64,000 nucleotides of DNA from Paralvinella palmiformis (taxonomy: Eukaryota > Annelida > Polychaeta > Terebellida > Alvinellidae), in NCBI GenBank assembly GCA_025642065.1, contig JAODUP010000410.1:422001-486000 (forward strand). Reading direction: 5' to 3'. The notes beneath the pieces are model-generated. The model had not been told where the DNA came from, did no database searches, and worked only from the letters and a program-made list of their open reading frames with translations. Positions within the stretch are counted from its first letter, which is position 1. Every line of letters starts with the position of its first letter. A program made the position numbers and the translations under genes. Shown one piece after another: positions 22,613-36,289 of this stretch.

Positions 22613-22692
<80 letters not shown>

Positions 22693-23094
22693 AACTTACG
22701 TTTCCAAGATCAACGTATTAGACCTATTTAAAAGATAATTCTCGAACCAAGTGTTGACAACTCCTCGAATTCTGTAAGTATTCAACTTATAGAGTAATGC
22801 TTCGTGATTTATCACATCAAAATCTTCGAATAAATCACAGAAATCCGCCAAGGTCTAAATTGGTTTATATTTATTATTTGCTTCGGCACAATGGTCGAGA
22901 AAGTGGATGATAGGATGTACGGTACAGTACTTTGATTTGAATCCATACTGATGTTTATACAATATATCATTAATTTTTAGAAAAGACATAACCCTATCAC
23001 AGCTAAACGTTTTAAGTAACTTAGAGACTGCGGTAAAAAGTCTCATTGGGCAATAGTATGTAATTTGATTTGTGTTTCTGTTTAGCAATGACAT
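22215..23094 (-). pseudogene. Reverse transcriptase relic interrupted by an AT tract
   Basis: The open part 22855-23094 reads ISLL-like TYYCPMRLFTAVSKLLK and then INDILYKHQYGFKSKYCTVH, the usual fingers and template-grip motifs. Further on are FENYLLNRS, a GVPKWSIPGPLLF block (family GVPQGSILGPLLF) near 22570-22612, and an intact FADDTALY catalytic motif at about 22500-22523. The thumb reads LSLNAKKTKYIVI near 22385-22430. Stops and frameshifts occur throughout. The (AT)n tract at 22618-22686 sits exactly between LLNRS and GVP. Confidence 0.9.
22618..22686. repeat. (AT)n microsatellite inside LINE coding sequence
   Basis: An alternating AT tract with one interruption replaces the segment of the reverse transcriptase between the LNR and GVPQG motifs. 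Confidence 0.95.
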
Positions 23095-23869
23095 TCCTTA
23101 GAATTGACTATTTCTTTCATATTGAATTTATTTTCTGGAATAATGTCATCAGAATAATATATTTTCATCAAACGTTTGACTTTATTAAATATATTTTTAT
23201 ATATTTTAATAAATATATCATTTTTTTTCAGTCGGGTCAAGTAAACTCTTGCTCAGGAATTTAGCTCTCGTGCTAGATGATGAAAGTAGGTTAGGTATGA
23301 ACCAATGCCATGTTTATTTTGCTGATTAACAGTATCCAAGATGTGGCATATGGTGGCTGTAAATATATCACCGTAAGGTATTGAAGCAGCATTTGCTCTA
23401 TAAATCATTCTTGTAAGGGTGTTATTAGATTTTGACTAAATTTCAATAAATACTACAACGAGTAATTATATCACGAAAGCCAGTTAACAATATACGTTTA
23501 TCATAATAACAGCAACACACTTCACTAACGCCAATCAGGTCAAATGCAAATTTGTCTCCATGTCTTCATCACGTAGCATGTTTCAGGACAGTCCTCTACA
23601 GTTTAAATGAAGGTAAGATGTCCAATTATGAAGTGTTTACATCATAATGTTAAATTAGTTGTGTTCATAATATTCACAAGTGCACTTTTCATATTTGAAG
23701 AGTGAACTAAATAAATCTATACCGGTGCGGTCATCATATAAGGTAATCAAATTGAATGATTTCTCTTCCCTTATTGAATCAAGAGAAAAGTCATCTGACA
23801 TTACACTTTTCCAGATCCATACCTGGCATAGTAGATACACAATCAGCGAATGACAGACCAACAACTAGT

Positions 23870-24609
23870 ATACTGGAAACAACAATAAAACGAGGGGAAA
23901 AAACGAATAAAAGAAGTGAGAAACATAAAAATATCGTTCATTATTTTAAAAAATTCAGTAATAGTGCTTAAGAGAATACTATATAGTGATATGCAAAATG
24001 TGAAATGAAAATTAATTTTGGATTGAGAATAATCACAACAGGCAGTTAAGTTTTCTAGATTAAATTTGAGGGAAGTATTGAAAAATTAATTTAGAAAGCA
24101 TTTGGACTTGTTGAACAGTTTCACAAGTTTCAAAAACAGGATATATTTACACACACAAAGTTGAAATATTTAAATTAAATATTTATAATTGACACAATAA
24201 TGTTTATATACAACGGCCGTGAAGCTTAGTTTTGACGAATGGGGTTCACCTGGCGTAGTGTATTATAGACATTATGATGATAGTGCAAATGTGTTGTTAG
24301 ATCAAATAAGATCGAGACATTATGATGATTTTCAAAAACCATTTATGTGAAGAACATAAATATATGGTAGCTTAAATTAACTGGAAATGCAAGAATATTT
24401 CACGAAATTTTAATTATGCTTTACACATAATTATGTACAAAGCTTGCAGCAGATATAAGATTTGTAGAGACTTTCAAAATGGAACATTTTGATTCCGTCA
24501 GATATTACACTAGGTAGGGAACATTTTATTGATCGCAAACTGATGAGAAGATATATAATGTGTTGCTAGTAGATTTGGACACAGTTGCATAGATAATAAT
24601 CAAATAGAT

Positions 24610-24612
<3 letters not shown>
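23870..24612. other. No recognisable feature
   Basis: An AT-rich stretch upstream of the second LINE. The minus strand may hold more of its 5' region, but I cannot support any motif. Confidence 0.5.

Positions 24613-24663
<51 letters not shown>
24613..24663. repeat. (AT)n microsatellite
   Basis: About 50 bases of alternating AT. From 24664 to 25250 nothing is recognised. Confidence 0.97.
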
Positions 24664-24665
<2 letters not shown>

Positions 24666-25356
24666 TAATCATATGCCTTGGGACTATCTACTACTAACTA
24701 TGATATAATCTTTACATAAATAATTTATTTCATGTGTTTTCATACAGTTCCGAAAAACAAATGATTCATTGATTGATTGATAATAATCACATAGATAATA
24801 ATCACATATACACATAATACTAATATAGCTAAATAGAAAATTAGTATACGTTGATCCAGACTTCTTGATTGGTTTTGAATGGAAACATTTATTGAAAAAG
24901 TAATACTTCACGTTTTGTTACCTACGACAGAGATACAATCTCGGCTTAGTATAACATAGGCACAGATGGTGCTTTTAGGTAAAGTAACTAGGAAAATATC
25001 TATTATTCTATATTACAACATCTGCTCCATGATTGGATGGATCTATACATAATGTAAATAATGATATTAACTACACCAAACTAGGGCGCAAGCAATCTAC
25101 TTAATTTTAATATATATGCGGCATAAGATATTGTTATTAATCATGCAATATAAAAGAATTTAAGTGGTTGTAGGAAACGCAAACAAACTGCTTATTCACA
25201 AAATTGGTCATTATAGGTTAAAATAATGCTATTTAATTTCCTGCCGTACATACGCGAGGGTTTTGCTTGATCTATATATTCTCACCTTTTCAGCGAGCGG
25301 CACCGGTTATAGAGTGCAAGTTGCCATGTTTTGTCCCGAAGGTTATTTTGGTCAAT

Positions 25357-25560
25357 TCAGCTTTGAGACAGTGCAGCTTCAATAACAGAGATACGCTTAT
25401 TCACGGCCTCGGCTTTATCTAAAGCTGCTTTGGGAGTGAAGGGATTATGATAATTTTCAAATTTTATGATTAGTGATTCCATGTCTGATCTTATTAGATT
25501 AAATTCATCTCTGGATGGACGCCTTCATTCCAATTCCAATTCAGAGTCTGATTTCGCCAT
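25357..25560 (-). pseudogene. Unassigned 68-codon frame with one internal stop, coiled-coil-like
   Basis: From an ATG at 25560 the minus strand reads MAKSDSELELE, a TGA stop, then RRPSRDEFNLIRSDMES, a middle with PFTPKAALDKAEAVNKR, and ISVIEAALSQS before a second TGA. The composition is charged and heptad-like with no simple-sequence bias, unlike most frames here, and the local G+C is higher. It resembles the N-terminal coiled-coil region of LINE ORF1 proteins in character only. I cannot assign a family. After the second stop the frame continues IDQNNLRDKTWQLALYN. Confidence 0.35.
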
Positions 25561-26180
25561 AATATATGGAACTGTAGATTTACCATAATTCTGGGGAATT
25601 TATTGCTGTCCGGGTAGTTGGCTTAGTTCAGTTCAGCAACAATTGCTTGCAACAAAACTGTTCTAACACAGTGTAAAATGAATCGGACTGTTTGATAGTA
25701 CACTGTAAATACACAATGTCTAAATCAGTCATGCGCGGCGAGAGTAATTGTCAGCTGAAGTGAACTTGACCTATTTATTTCCTTCAGTACACGAAACCCC
25801 ATGAAATTTCGCGATAATAGGCGAAAGGTTAGAGGGTCCACCGGAAAACAATGGAAATTGAACAGCTAATCCAACCACTGAAACACATAATATGATGTAA
25901 TACATTGGCTGACCAAATTCCACCATGTAGAGCAAATATCCAACTTCTTCATAATAAAGGATTGTCGCATAAGGCAGAATACTAATGTGTTCATATGATG
26001 TTGGGTCGAAGTTTATCGCAGTTTATATGTTGTGTCGAAGTTTACAATTCTTAATTTTGTACATATTTTCATATTCATGATGTTAGCATTGTGTCTAACT
26101 GAAATAATATTTATAATTAAATTTGTTTAGCTTCAACGCTGATCGCAGCCGGGATACATCGCCTAGATACGTCTATCAGG
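25561..26180. other. No recognisable feature
   Basis: An intermediate-composition region. A short duplication of 'tgggtcgaagttta' / 'tgtgtcgaagttta' occurs near 26003-26045. No coding or mobile signature is seen. Confidence 0.5.
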
Positions 26181-26184
26181 AGAA

Positions 26185-26275
26185 ATACAGTCCACAAACA
26201 GATACGATACCAAGATTCAAATCCACAACCTGAAGGTTTCCCGTGAATTGTACTGCGCCATCGGAATGTTCAAAA
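26185..26275 (-). mobile_element. tRNA-derived SINE S2 head, diverged
   Basis: Minus-strand 'attccgatggcgcagtacaa' with a later 'ttgtggatttgaatcttg' matches the S2 head at 9606-9670 at the same spacing. Confidence 0.6.
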
Positions 26276-26298
26276 AGGGAATTTATAAAAACCATCGC

Positions 26299-26332
26299 TG
26301 TGTGTGTGTGTGTGTTTGGGGGGGGGGGGTGA
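26299..26332. repeat. (GT)n tract followed by a G-run
   Basis: A short GT repeat leads into thirteen consecutive G bases. Similar homopolymer G/C runs occur at 8297, 20929, 21982, 33104, 36326 and 43382. Confidence 0.95.
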
Positions 26333-26517
26333 TTCTATGAAGAGTGAAGTTTTAAATTAAATACAATCTTCCCTATCAAGGAAACCAATATAACATATTT
26401 GGAAGTTGTGTCAAGTTCACGTTATCAGCTAGGAGTTGTCGATGTCAACGTAACTCTGCTGTACGCGTGGTTTATCGATAACAGTAGTAACAGTGGCAGG
26501 AATAGACCAGTTATAGT

Positions 26518-26709
26518 AGTTGATGATGATGACTGATGTTTTACGGCCACTTTTGTGCACAAGGTAGGCTAAATGGGCCGAGCGACCTCCAAAGGTAATG
26601 AGACGAAGTGAAAGACGAAACAACCTTCAGATATGCCCACGCCGGGATTCGAACACGGGTGGTAGTGATCTGTGGTCCAACACGCTGCCGCTAGACCACG
26701 GGGGCGCCC
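26518..26709 (-). mobile_element. tRNA-derived SINE, family S1
   Basis: On the minus strand the head is 'gggcgcccccgtggtctagc', the B-box is 'gtgttcgaatcc', the S1 body follows, and the end is an ATC/CAT repeat. It is closely similar to the copy at 15863-16063 and has the same truncated tail. From 26710 to 27590 I recognise nothing else. Confidence 0.9.
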
Positions 26710-27596
26710 CACCAGTTATAGCAGTAATAACAGGAAGACCATCAACCCATCAACTTAACCTCTAGCCTTGATGAGGCTTGTGTCATCAATCATGACGTCA
26801 GGTGTTTAGTTGTTTAGTATGGACATCGTACGTACATCTAGAAGAACGTCAAGTCAAATATCCCGTCAATATTTCTCATATGCACTAGAAAGTTAGTGCC
26901 ATATTAATGGAGTTGGAGGAAACTACAGGATCTCAACTTTAATATAATATAAATATAGAATACAAACAATCTGATATGTAACCACAAATAGGCATGTAAA
27001 TTACCTTGATAGTTAATCGATCTACACCGGTACCGATTAGCTGCAGATAATGAGTATTCATTAAACTGTAAAACAATGAGAGGACATCAAAATGGAATGG
27101 ACAACGCATAATATAATGTTCAGATACAACTTGTATTTTAATGACCAACATGATACAATATTGAGGACAAATATATTAAGAAGTAATTGATGGGTTGAAC
27201 AAAATGTTTGAAATGATAAAATGGTTGAAATAAATCATCTGAGGATCGATATCTCGGGATATGTTACTTATGAATGTACAGACTTGAAAATAAATATGGA
27301 ATATAATTTTATTGTTTGTTATTTCTTACTTAGAATTATGTTTTTCCAGCGAAACTATCAGGATATGTATTTATCAATACAATTACCCTATGAGGAATAG
27401 ATTGATGCATTTGAAAGCCTATGGGTATTCTGGATCATGTTGAATATATTGAAATATGATTAGTATTGCCATAATGCTAAATATACGACATATGGGGCCA
27501 TTAAGCAATGCATTAAATAAAGCAGGAATGTGTCAGGAAATCGATTTCTAACGTACTAATTAATTAGAGTGTTCAATGAGGCACACGAATCACAGT

Positions 27597-28576
27597 TCAA
27601 TATTTGGTATGATCACCAAGGGCATCGTACATAACTTGTACTAATCGAGGGATGCTGTCAATCGAGGTTGCCAGGGTTTGAAGGGGCAGAGTTTGCCATG
27701 CATCAATGACTGCCTGTCGCAATTCCTCCAGATTAGTAGGCTGGTACCACTTGCATCCATGGTGCGTGTTACTTCGGACCACATGTTCTGTGTAGGATTT
27801 ATATCCGGTGCTGGCCATTCCATGTGTTCGATCCTTTCAGTTTCCATGAAATTTATCAATGTGCGAGCTCTGTGAGGCCTTGTGATGTCATCCAAGTACA
27901 TAAATTATGCCCAAATGTCAGATGAGCAAATGGCAATAACCTTTCCTCCAGGATCTGTAGGTACTGGTACTAATCCAGGTTTCCATCGCCGATGTGAAGG
28001 TCACATATTCCACCATTGTGGAAAACACCCCATATGGTAATTCCACTGTCCCCTGCTTGGACTCTAAGTACGATGCAATCTTCATTATAGGCCTCATGTT
28101 GCTTTCTGCGGACCCGGATACGACCAGCGGAAATGGTTTCTAGCCCAATCCATACGCGCCTGTCGATGTCTTTGCAACAATAAAAGTTTCTTTAGAGGTC
28201 TCCTGGCGAAGTAACCTGCACGGATCAATCGCAGATTCACAAGCATTCTGGATACAGGGGTATTAGTGAACCGTAACCACTCAGAACGAAGGGTGTTTGC
28301 TGACTTGATACGCCCATTTCGGCACAAACGTAGCAGATAACGGTCTTCTCTTTCTGTTGTCTTTCGAGGACGTCCGGGTCTAGCACTGGGTGTGGGTACG
28401 ACCGTCTCACGAATTCTGTTAAGCACCTTTGAGGTTGTTCCCTGTGCTATCCCAAGAGTTTGGGCAATGACCTTCTGTTTGGAACCCATACGCCATATGG
28501 CAAGAACTCGTCGATAAATTCCTTCATTAAAATGACGGACCACGATGTCAAGAAAGTTGCCCAAACATTTCAGCAA
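27597..28576 (-). pseudogene. Tc1/mariner-family transposase, inactive
   Basis: The open part 28094-28576 has the N-terminal DNA-binding helix-turn-helix (AIWRMGSKQKVIAQTLGIAQ) and the GRPRKTTERE hook motif. It then has a second helix-turn-helix and WARNHFRWS. The frame then jumps to RVRRKQHEAYNEDCIVLR and ITIWGVFHNGG. The short stretch that should hold the first catalytic Asp (SDESRF-type) is missing at about 28120. The second Asp survives in LDDITRPHRARTL (near 27870-27901). The third acidic position reads NPTQNMW, Gln in place of Glu/Asp. The C-terminus, NLEELRQAVIDAWQTLP, is in another frame (27597-27818). The family excises and inserts DNA at TA sites. This copy cannot. Terminal inverted repeats were not identified. 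Confidence 0.93.
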
Positions 28577-28614
28577 ATTCGGCCAGCACGCCAGAATGCC
28601 ACTAGGGATATCAA

Positions 28615-28870
28615 TAGCTCTACCCCCCTCTATGTCGTTGTCTTGTTATCTCGGCTGTAATAACAAAACTATCTATTTTTAGGAGGATGGTTGTGATTAA
28701 TATATTACTACTTGTATTAATAAAGAAGAATATCACTTTAAATTGGAATGAATGCTTGAATAATCGCCTTACAGTTTGGATATATGAAATCTCTAACAAT
28801 GGCTGAATGACATTTCACTCCTATCACGTCATCTCTCATATGTCTCTTTAGAAATAAACATAATTGTATC
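28615..28870 (-). repeat. Repeat module D, reversed fragment
   Basis: 'ctatgtcgttgtcttgttat' plus 'ctcggct', then 'aatgcttgaataatcgcc' and 'cctatcacgtcatctctcat', are complements of D-module landmarks (agccgagataacaag; acaattattcaagcat; agagatgaggtgatagg). The transposase relic ends about 40 bp before this copy begins. From 28870 to 29470 nothing else is recognised. Confidence 0.7.
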
Positions 28871-29479
28871 CGTTGACTCTTTATAATCTTTTATCTTGAA
28901 GTCTTTCTGATGTATATCACAACATAACACATTTGTCTTATTCTATAATTCCCTTATCTACTTATGTCTTGGAAAACAATTGCCAAAGCCATAAAATAAA
29001 TCAACACGAAACTGCATCAATTTTAATTTAAAGATAAAATTATATTTCCTCTACTTGTCAAATCTTTTAATGTATATGTGTGTCTCTGGGATATTAATAT
29101 ATTCAGATCAAAACTATTAAGATATATGCAATGAATTGTCCATATAATGTATTCTATTATTACACGACGTAAGATAAATTGAAACAGGCAAAGAAATGAT
29201 TAAACTATACACAGTTTTCTTTTAAGATATTTATTGATAATAACTATTAAAGATGATATATTAACATTTTGGCTTTGTATATAAGAATATTTAAATCTGG
29301 ATGATTACTAATGATCCATTTGTAGCGTTAATCGTTAGATGTTACATACTCGTTTTATGATTATCATTATTGTTGACATTTTGAATATTTCTATGCGAAT
29401 TATTTTCTGCCGTTTCATTCAATCTGCCAATCCTTATATATAAAGATAAATGGAGACTGTCGACCTGCCCTGTTAGTGT

Positions 29480-32250
29480 TAGAAGTGAGTGGTAATTGGA
29501 TGGGAGCTGGTGACTGGAACAACGAGTTAGCTTTTAAAACCAGATATATGAGTGATGACATGATGATGATACGTCTCATACCGACTTGATCACAAATGTA
29601 ATACATCAAAACAAAACAAACAAGAAAATATTTATTTAAACATCATTTCCATCTTTCCTTAATATAAATAATAAACATTCATCAGAAAAATTTAATATTG
29701 TCGTCTCTTTAGCCGAGATGACAAGTAAGTATCATTGAAAGATGAGCTTACAATATCGTCTGCTAACATACGCCATCATTCGTTATCTATCTCCCTTTCT
29801 ATGAGAGCTAGCTAGATAAACCCAATTCAAATTCATAAATAAATCGTATCTACTTTGCCCTTTCGCAATGAACATTAATTTAAATACTATTCTAATTTAA
29901 CAAATATATCTTTGTTGCAACTTAAAATGGGATTTAATCTGACACAAAGCAATCACTCACAAATGGAGATATACTGACAGCGTGACATGATAAACCATGA
30001 ATTTAAATTAGTTGGCTAAGAAACGGAAATAGAGCTCAGCATAAAACAAACGTACCCCGAGGATGATAACATTCATTTTATATGTTTGTGGAATTAAAGA
30101 ATCCGAAACTTCTTATCTGGGAATAACTCGGGTGTAATTCTTTTTTGAAATTAAATAAGATTTTGTCTAATATTATGAAAATACAAAAATCTGTAATGGC
30201 GGATAACTTGTTGTCTAGATTATAGCTAATAAAGGACAAATATTTGATTGATTATTTATAGGTAAATAAATATATTTAGTTTATATTGTATTGTTTCCTA
30301 CCTCTACTTGTTTCTAATTTAATAGCCTTGGTGTAGGTAGATACTGGTAATTGATGTCAATCAGAAGAAATGATCGGATAGACTGATCCTTCAATCTACT
30401 TAGAAGGGACATACGTTACATTTGGAATGCTATACGAATACTCACTGAGTAATACATATTATTTCGAAATATTTCCCACATCGCCATTGTATTGATCATA
30501 GGTTAGACGACCGATAAAGAACTGTCGAAACCTTGTTTGTGCCTTTTTAGCGATGAACTGAGACTAAAGGTGTTAGCCATATTACTATAAGCGGGTGTTT
30601 ATAATAAGAAACTTCCTGTTTTACTCAAGATTCAGCTAAGCTTAGGCGTTATCTCTGGCATTATCTAGCTCTACCTAGATTATGAAACTAAAACGTCTTT
30701 CTTTTTTACTAGCTTTAATGAAAATGTTAAAAGATCTTATGGTATATATACATAATTAAATGACCACAAATCGCTCAGAAATATAGTATGCTTGGTATAT
30801 TACCGTATTAACTTTAACCATTGATACTAAATATCATATCTAAAACGACATCAGCAAGTATTTTAATACTCGACATACGAGTTCATGGAGATGGACAAAC
30901 CGAATACCTATTTTGTATACACGATTTAATAAGACGCCGATTTCCTTTCATTATCACAAGACTCTGTCTTTGTGTGATTTGTTTTCTTTGGCAAACGCCC
31001 CTCATTAATTTGTCTCGGGTGTGACCTGCACCGAGGATAAACAACTCGCCTTAACTCATTATCAGAAGAGGCCGTCTCAATGACCTGTCTTGTTATATAG
31101 TTAGTCTCAGACCTCTAACACCTACGTTTAAGGGATGTTTTATTCTTCACCACGTCTAATTAGTTTTGCAGGTTTCTCAGCCACTTTATTCTACTGTGTG
31201 ATGAAGTGTGGGCGTACAACATCGACATCAGCATCGTGGATGTGGGAATTAGATCTGGAAAAATCATCTATCAAGTATAATTATTGGAATGAAATATAAT
31301 AAAATATTATTAACGTTCGGTCAAAAAAAGGTGTTTTTATTTAATTTTAATAGCCTCCTACAAGTTGACTATAAAGTGAAATTTACTTATGTTGTTGTTT
31401 GAACTACAGAACACATTTCATGAACATAGCTAAAATTTATACTCTACTTTACTTTAATGTTAACTGCCAATTTCATTTGTATAATGTATTATCATTAATA
31501 TAATTGTGTTTCCTGTTGTACATAGCTAGAAGATCAACATATAGCAATAGCTTTTTACTAATAATTATTTTTCATGTTCAACGAATAATACTTAATTATG
31601 TATGTGTGTTTAATACTGGAAACATAATTATGTATACTGTTATAAGATGCAACTCATGATCATGAATAGTTCGTCATGGTGTGATGTTTGTAGATTGTCA
31701 TCAAGTATATTATTAATAAATCACAGATACAATCTTGACCATCTGGTTTATTCTCTAAACTGTTTCCGGTCCGTTACAATTCTAAATACCAACATTAAGT
31801 CCTCGATATAATTAATTGTGGACTGTTATGGATTGACAACATTACACATGGTATAAACACTATTGGTTGTGTTGTTCAAATTATACAAGAAATTGTCCAA
31901 TATATTACTTAAAGAGAGTTTTATTGAATTTGTTTTAGTAATTGATTAGAAATTCAAAGACCTCTCTTACCTCGAGTTCCAATACTACTTCAGGGATATT
32001 TTGCAACATTACACAGTTACATCATTTGCGTAAAGAGAATATTATAAATATAAAATATTATTATATTTCCGAACTAAAATTTAAATTCTGTTTATAACTT
32101 ATGTGGTTCTGGCTTCTGGGTTCAGAAATCGTCAATTTTGAGCTAAAATAATATTGATAGAGGATTGACTATACTTCTATCACCAAAACCAGGTAACTGA
32201 GATACTGTGAAAAAGGGGAAAGATCTTGTACTAATTTAGATTTATTATTA
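29480..32250 (+). repeat. Composite repeat D-A-K, longest contiguous copy
   Basis: D spans about 29.48-30.32 kb ('ctggtgactggaac', 'catcatttccatctt', 'gcccttt'/'caatgaacattaattta', 'cataaaacaaacgtac'). A spans about 30.36-31.24 kb ('actgatccttcaat', 'gcgatgaactgagactaaa', 'gtgtgacctgcaccgagg'). K spans about 31.24-32.25 kb ('ttattggaatgaaatat', 'ggtataaacactattgg', 'aaagagagttttatt'). Other copies contain subsets of these modules in the same order, so they look like parts of one large element. No protein domain is recognised in any frame. Confidence 0.7.
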
Positions 32251-32276
32251 TTATTAGTAGTAGTAGTAGTAGTAGT
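32249..32276. repeat. (ATT)n(AGT)n triplet tract
   Basis: A short triplet microsatellite in the tail of the K module. Confidence 0.95.
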
Positions 32277-32339
32277 GCATGTCATATTAAATTTCAAACA
32301 TAAGAGTGATTAATATATTAAATAAACATTTTATCCTCC

Positions 32340-32540
32340 ATTATGATACCCCATTCCCAAAATGTAATCTTCTTGTTTACCAAATTATGAAAACCAGAAT
32401 ATTTTATGGTAGCTGAATATTTCGAGCTATTTTATTCCATCTGTCATTCACTGTACCTGTATAAGATGTTATTCTAATTAACACTATAAACCTCCCGAAA
32501 TAATAAAATATAAATATTTCATATTTAATCAATATGTATT
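32340..32540 (+). repeat. Interspersed repeat family J, copy 1
   Basis: 'cttgtttaccaaattatgaa', 'accagaatatttta', 'ttttattccatctgtcattc' and 'tgtacctgta' are complementary, in reverse order, to 51.95-52.12 kb. The 'ttccatctgtcaatcac' motif also recurs at 40.63 and 50.27 kb. Confidence 0.6.
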
Positions 32541-32939
32541 TTCAGCTTCTTATTTCTAGGCTTAGTTAGGTTAGGCTTTAACCTAGCTGTCAGAAGTATG
32601 TATTATAACACTGTATCTCATCATTTCTGAACCAGTTCATGAAAACATGGAATCATGCTCCTCATCTGGAGCTTAACAATGTAAAGAAACCAAACTAAAT
32701 ATTTAAAAGATAAACATCTGTTCTTATTTCTCTTATCTCAGCTGAAATACAGATAGGGTCATAGAGTATAAATCAGACATCAATATATTAAAATTATATT
32801 ATTGTGAGATTAGGTATAGAGGGAGTTATATCGACATATATCAGTCATCAACATGGTACATAGATTATATCAAAAAGTGTAATCATTACAGGTAAATTCC
32901 ATACTGGTATTGACTTCAGTAAGTTTTTTAACGTACATC

Positions 32940-33250
32940 ATAGTGACAATAAGAAGCTGACTACACTGTCATGACCAATAAGGGAATATTAGTTGGAGAC
33001 TTCACAGATGAGCAAATTGCCTTTCAGATGTAATGGCCTTTGTCAGATGCACTAATCAATCATTGATGCTGTCCTGTCACCTATCTTGTTATATTTCCAG
33101 CACCCCCCCCCCCCTTCCTCCTATGTGTTAGCCATAAAACGAAGCCTAGCATTATTATGGTCAATAAGCCATCACGGGATATCGTCGCTGTGGTATATAT
33201 GAAACAGGATATGTGAATGATCTACGCAATCATCTGTTTACTTAGTTATT
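32940..33250 (-). repeat. Interspersed repeat family G, reversed fragment
   Basis: 'gcactaatcaatcattgatgctgtcctgtcac' (split across the region) and 'gcattattatggtcaataagccatcac' are complements of G landmarks at 16.2-16.4 kb. A C-run of about 13 bases lies inside, at 33104-33116. Confidence 0.7.
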
Positions 33251-33548
33251 CGGTATATTTCCTTCTTTTATTATGCATGTATAATGAGTTGTCTAGACTA
33301 AAGTAAATTGGATTTGTTCTGATGTTGGTCACAGAACAAAGTAAATGATGTCAGTTATGTAACAGAATAATTGACAAGAAATAAGTTGATCAAAATATCA
33401 GTGAATGAAAGATTCAACAACAACATCAACAACAACACCAATATCAACACTAGCAAGATAAACCACAACTATAACGGCAAGAAAAAAACACATTAATTAC
33501 ACAAGAGGAAATATAAAATTTTGATTTGTATTCAAAAGAAGTTCTTTT

Positions 33549-33614
33549 CTGTTGGATGTTTCTAAATTCCTTGGGAAGTCCTATTTCTAAATTCCTTGGG
33601 AAGTCCTATTTCTA
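33549..33614. repeat. 27-bp direct repeat, two units
   Basis: 'ctaaattccttgggaagtcc' plus 'tatttct' occurs twice back to back. The remainder of 33250-34140 is featureless. Confidence 0.9.
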
Positions 33615-34139
33615 ATTACCTATTTACATATTCATCATTAATACAATATCATTGCACTCACTGACCTACTGTTTCGCTCACCAGATTCAACCAAGTACCA
33701 ACAACTTTGTACTATTCCGATATGCATCACTGGACATTTTTATTCGTCTAAATTACAGATACAAGAGGAGATATTTCCATTGTACTGTGTAAGGAATTAT
33801 ATTATGTCAATTCAAATAAAACCTTATAGAAATATCATATAAACGTACCACGAGTACAGGTACAGGTACTAAAGAAAGGCATCTTTCTTATGACAGCACG
33901 TCACTAGACTCCCACGTGACCACCAGGGTAAATCATCCGCTCAAACAATATTATTCAGGTACCACCAATGTCTCATATGGTTCACAATGGAAATATTCCA
34001 ACCATTACATTTACCCAAGACAGTATAATATTATCGTCACTTCCTATATGTGTCTACAGCTCCTTTATTCCAAATTCCAATCGTTGTATCTAGGTGAAGG
34101 TGGAGAAGATTTGCAATAAAGTAACATCGAAGCAAAAAA

Positions 34140-34400
34140 ACGAAAACCTGCAATAAATTAAGTATTATTTCCACCTTTAACGGATTAACAAAAACCGTCG
34201 AGCAGAAAATGGATTTTCTTTTTACTGGAACCGGGACAACAAGAAGACGACATAGACAGATGAAGTGGCAATGTCGTCTGCTCGCTCCCACAGCCATTCT
34301 GAGTAAAACAGGAACAGAATACATTAAATTAATGACGTCAGCTTTGTGTGAGGTTAAATGATATCCCTTTGATATAAAGAAAACTCGTATCTTGGCTCCA
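34140..34400 (+). repeat. Interspersed repeat family B, copy 4
   Basis: 'attatttccacctttaacgg', 'aaaatggattttctttt', 'accgggacaacaagaag', 'agacagatgaagt', 'cacagccattctgagta', 'acaggaacagaatac' and 'atgacgtcagc' match the B core at 18.85-19.04 kb. Confidence 0.8.
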
Positions 34401-34481
34401 GTCATATAGCCTTTTTGAGTTTAGTTTTACAGCTCCCATTTTTTGGGAACAGATTGCGGTGAATACTAGAAATGTTTCGTC

Positions 34482-34483
34482 TC

Positions 34484-34517
<34 letters not shown>

Positions 34518-34518
34518 T
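34482..34518. repeat. (TTA)n microsatellite
   Basis: A trinucleotide run of about twelve units. Confidence 0.95.
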
Positions 34519-34699
34519 CTTGTAATTACTATTATTACTACATTACTATCAATAATAATCCTACATTTGGACAATTAGTGTTTGTGATGTGTATAGTAGA
34601 CACGAATGAGCTGTAACTAAAACGAAATAATATTTATCAGAATAACGAATAAAGTATATAGAGGATCCAGATACACTGTTCATACAACCTAGAAATGCT

Positions 34700-36230
<1,531 letters not shown>

Positions 36231-36289
36231 TATAAATAATAAAGTTTTATAAGAAATACAGAATGTGATCAACATCACAAAAACTTAAT

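Larger units (their letters stand above)
22215..23864 (-). mobile_element. Second degenerate non-LTR retrotransposon
   Basis: Minus-strand translation gives, in order, an ORF2 N-terminal block (open at 23655-23864, ending YEKCTCEYYEHN) and an endonuclease start (SYLHLNCRGLS near 23589-23613, then GVSEV and LTGFRDIITRC). These are followed by a pre-RT linker (NIFNKVKRLMK near 23180-23215) and a reverse transcriptase. Most of the endonuclease is missing between these blocks, and the coding is frameshifted. It belongs to the same broad CR1/L2/Jockey-like group as the 3.5-6.3 kb element but is clearly a different family in sequence. No 3' UTR or poly(A) is seen at the 22.2 kb end. Confidence 0.88.
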
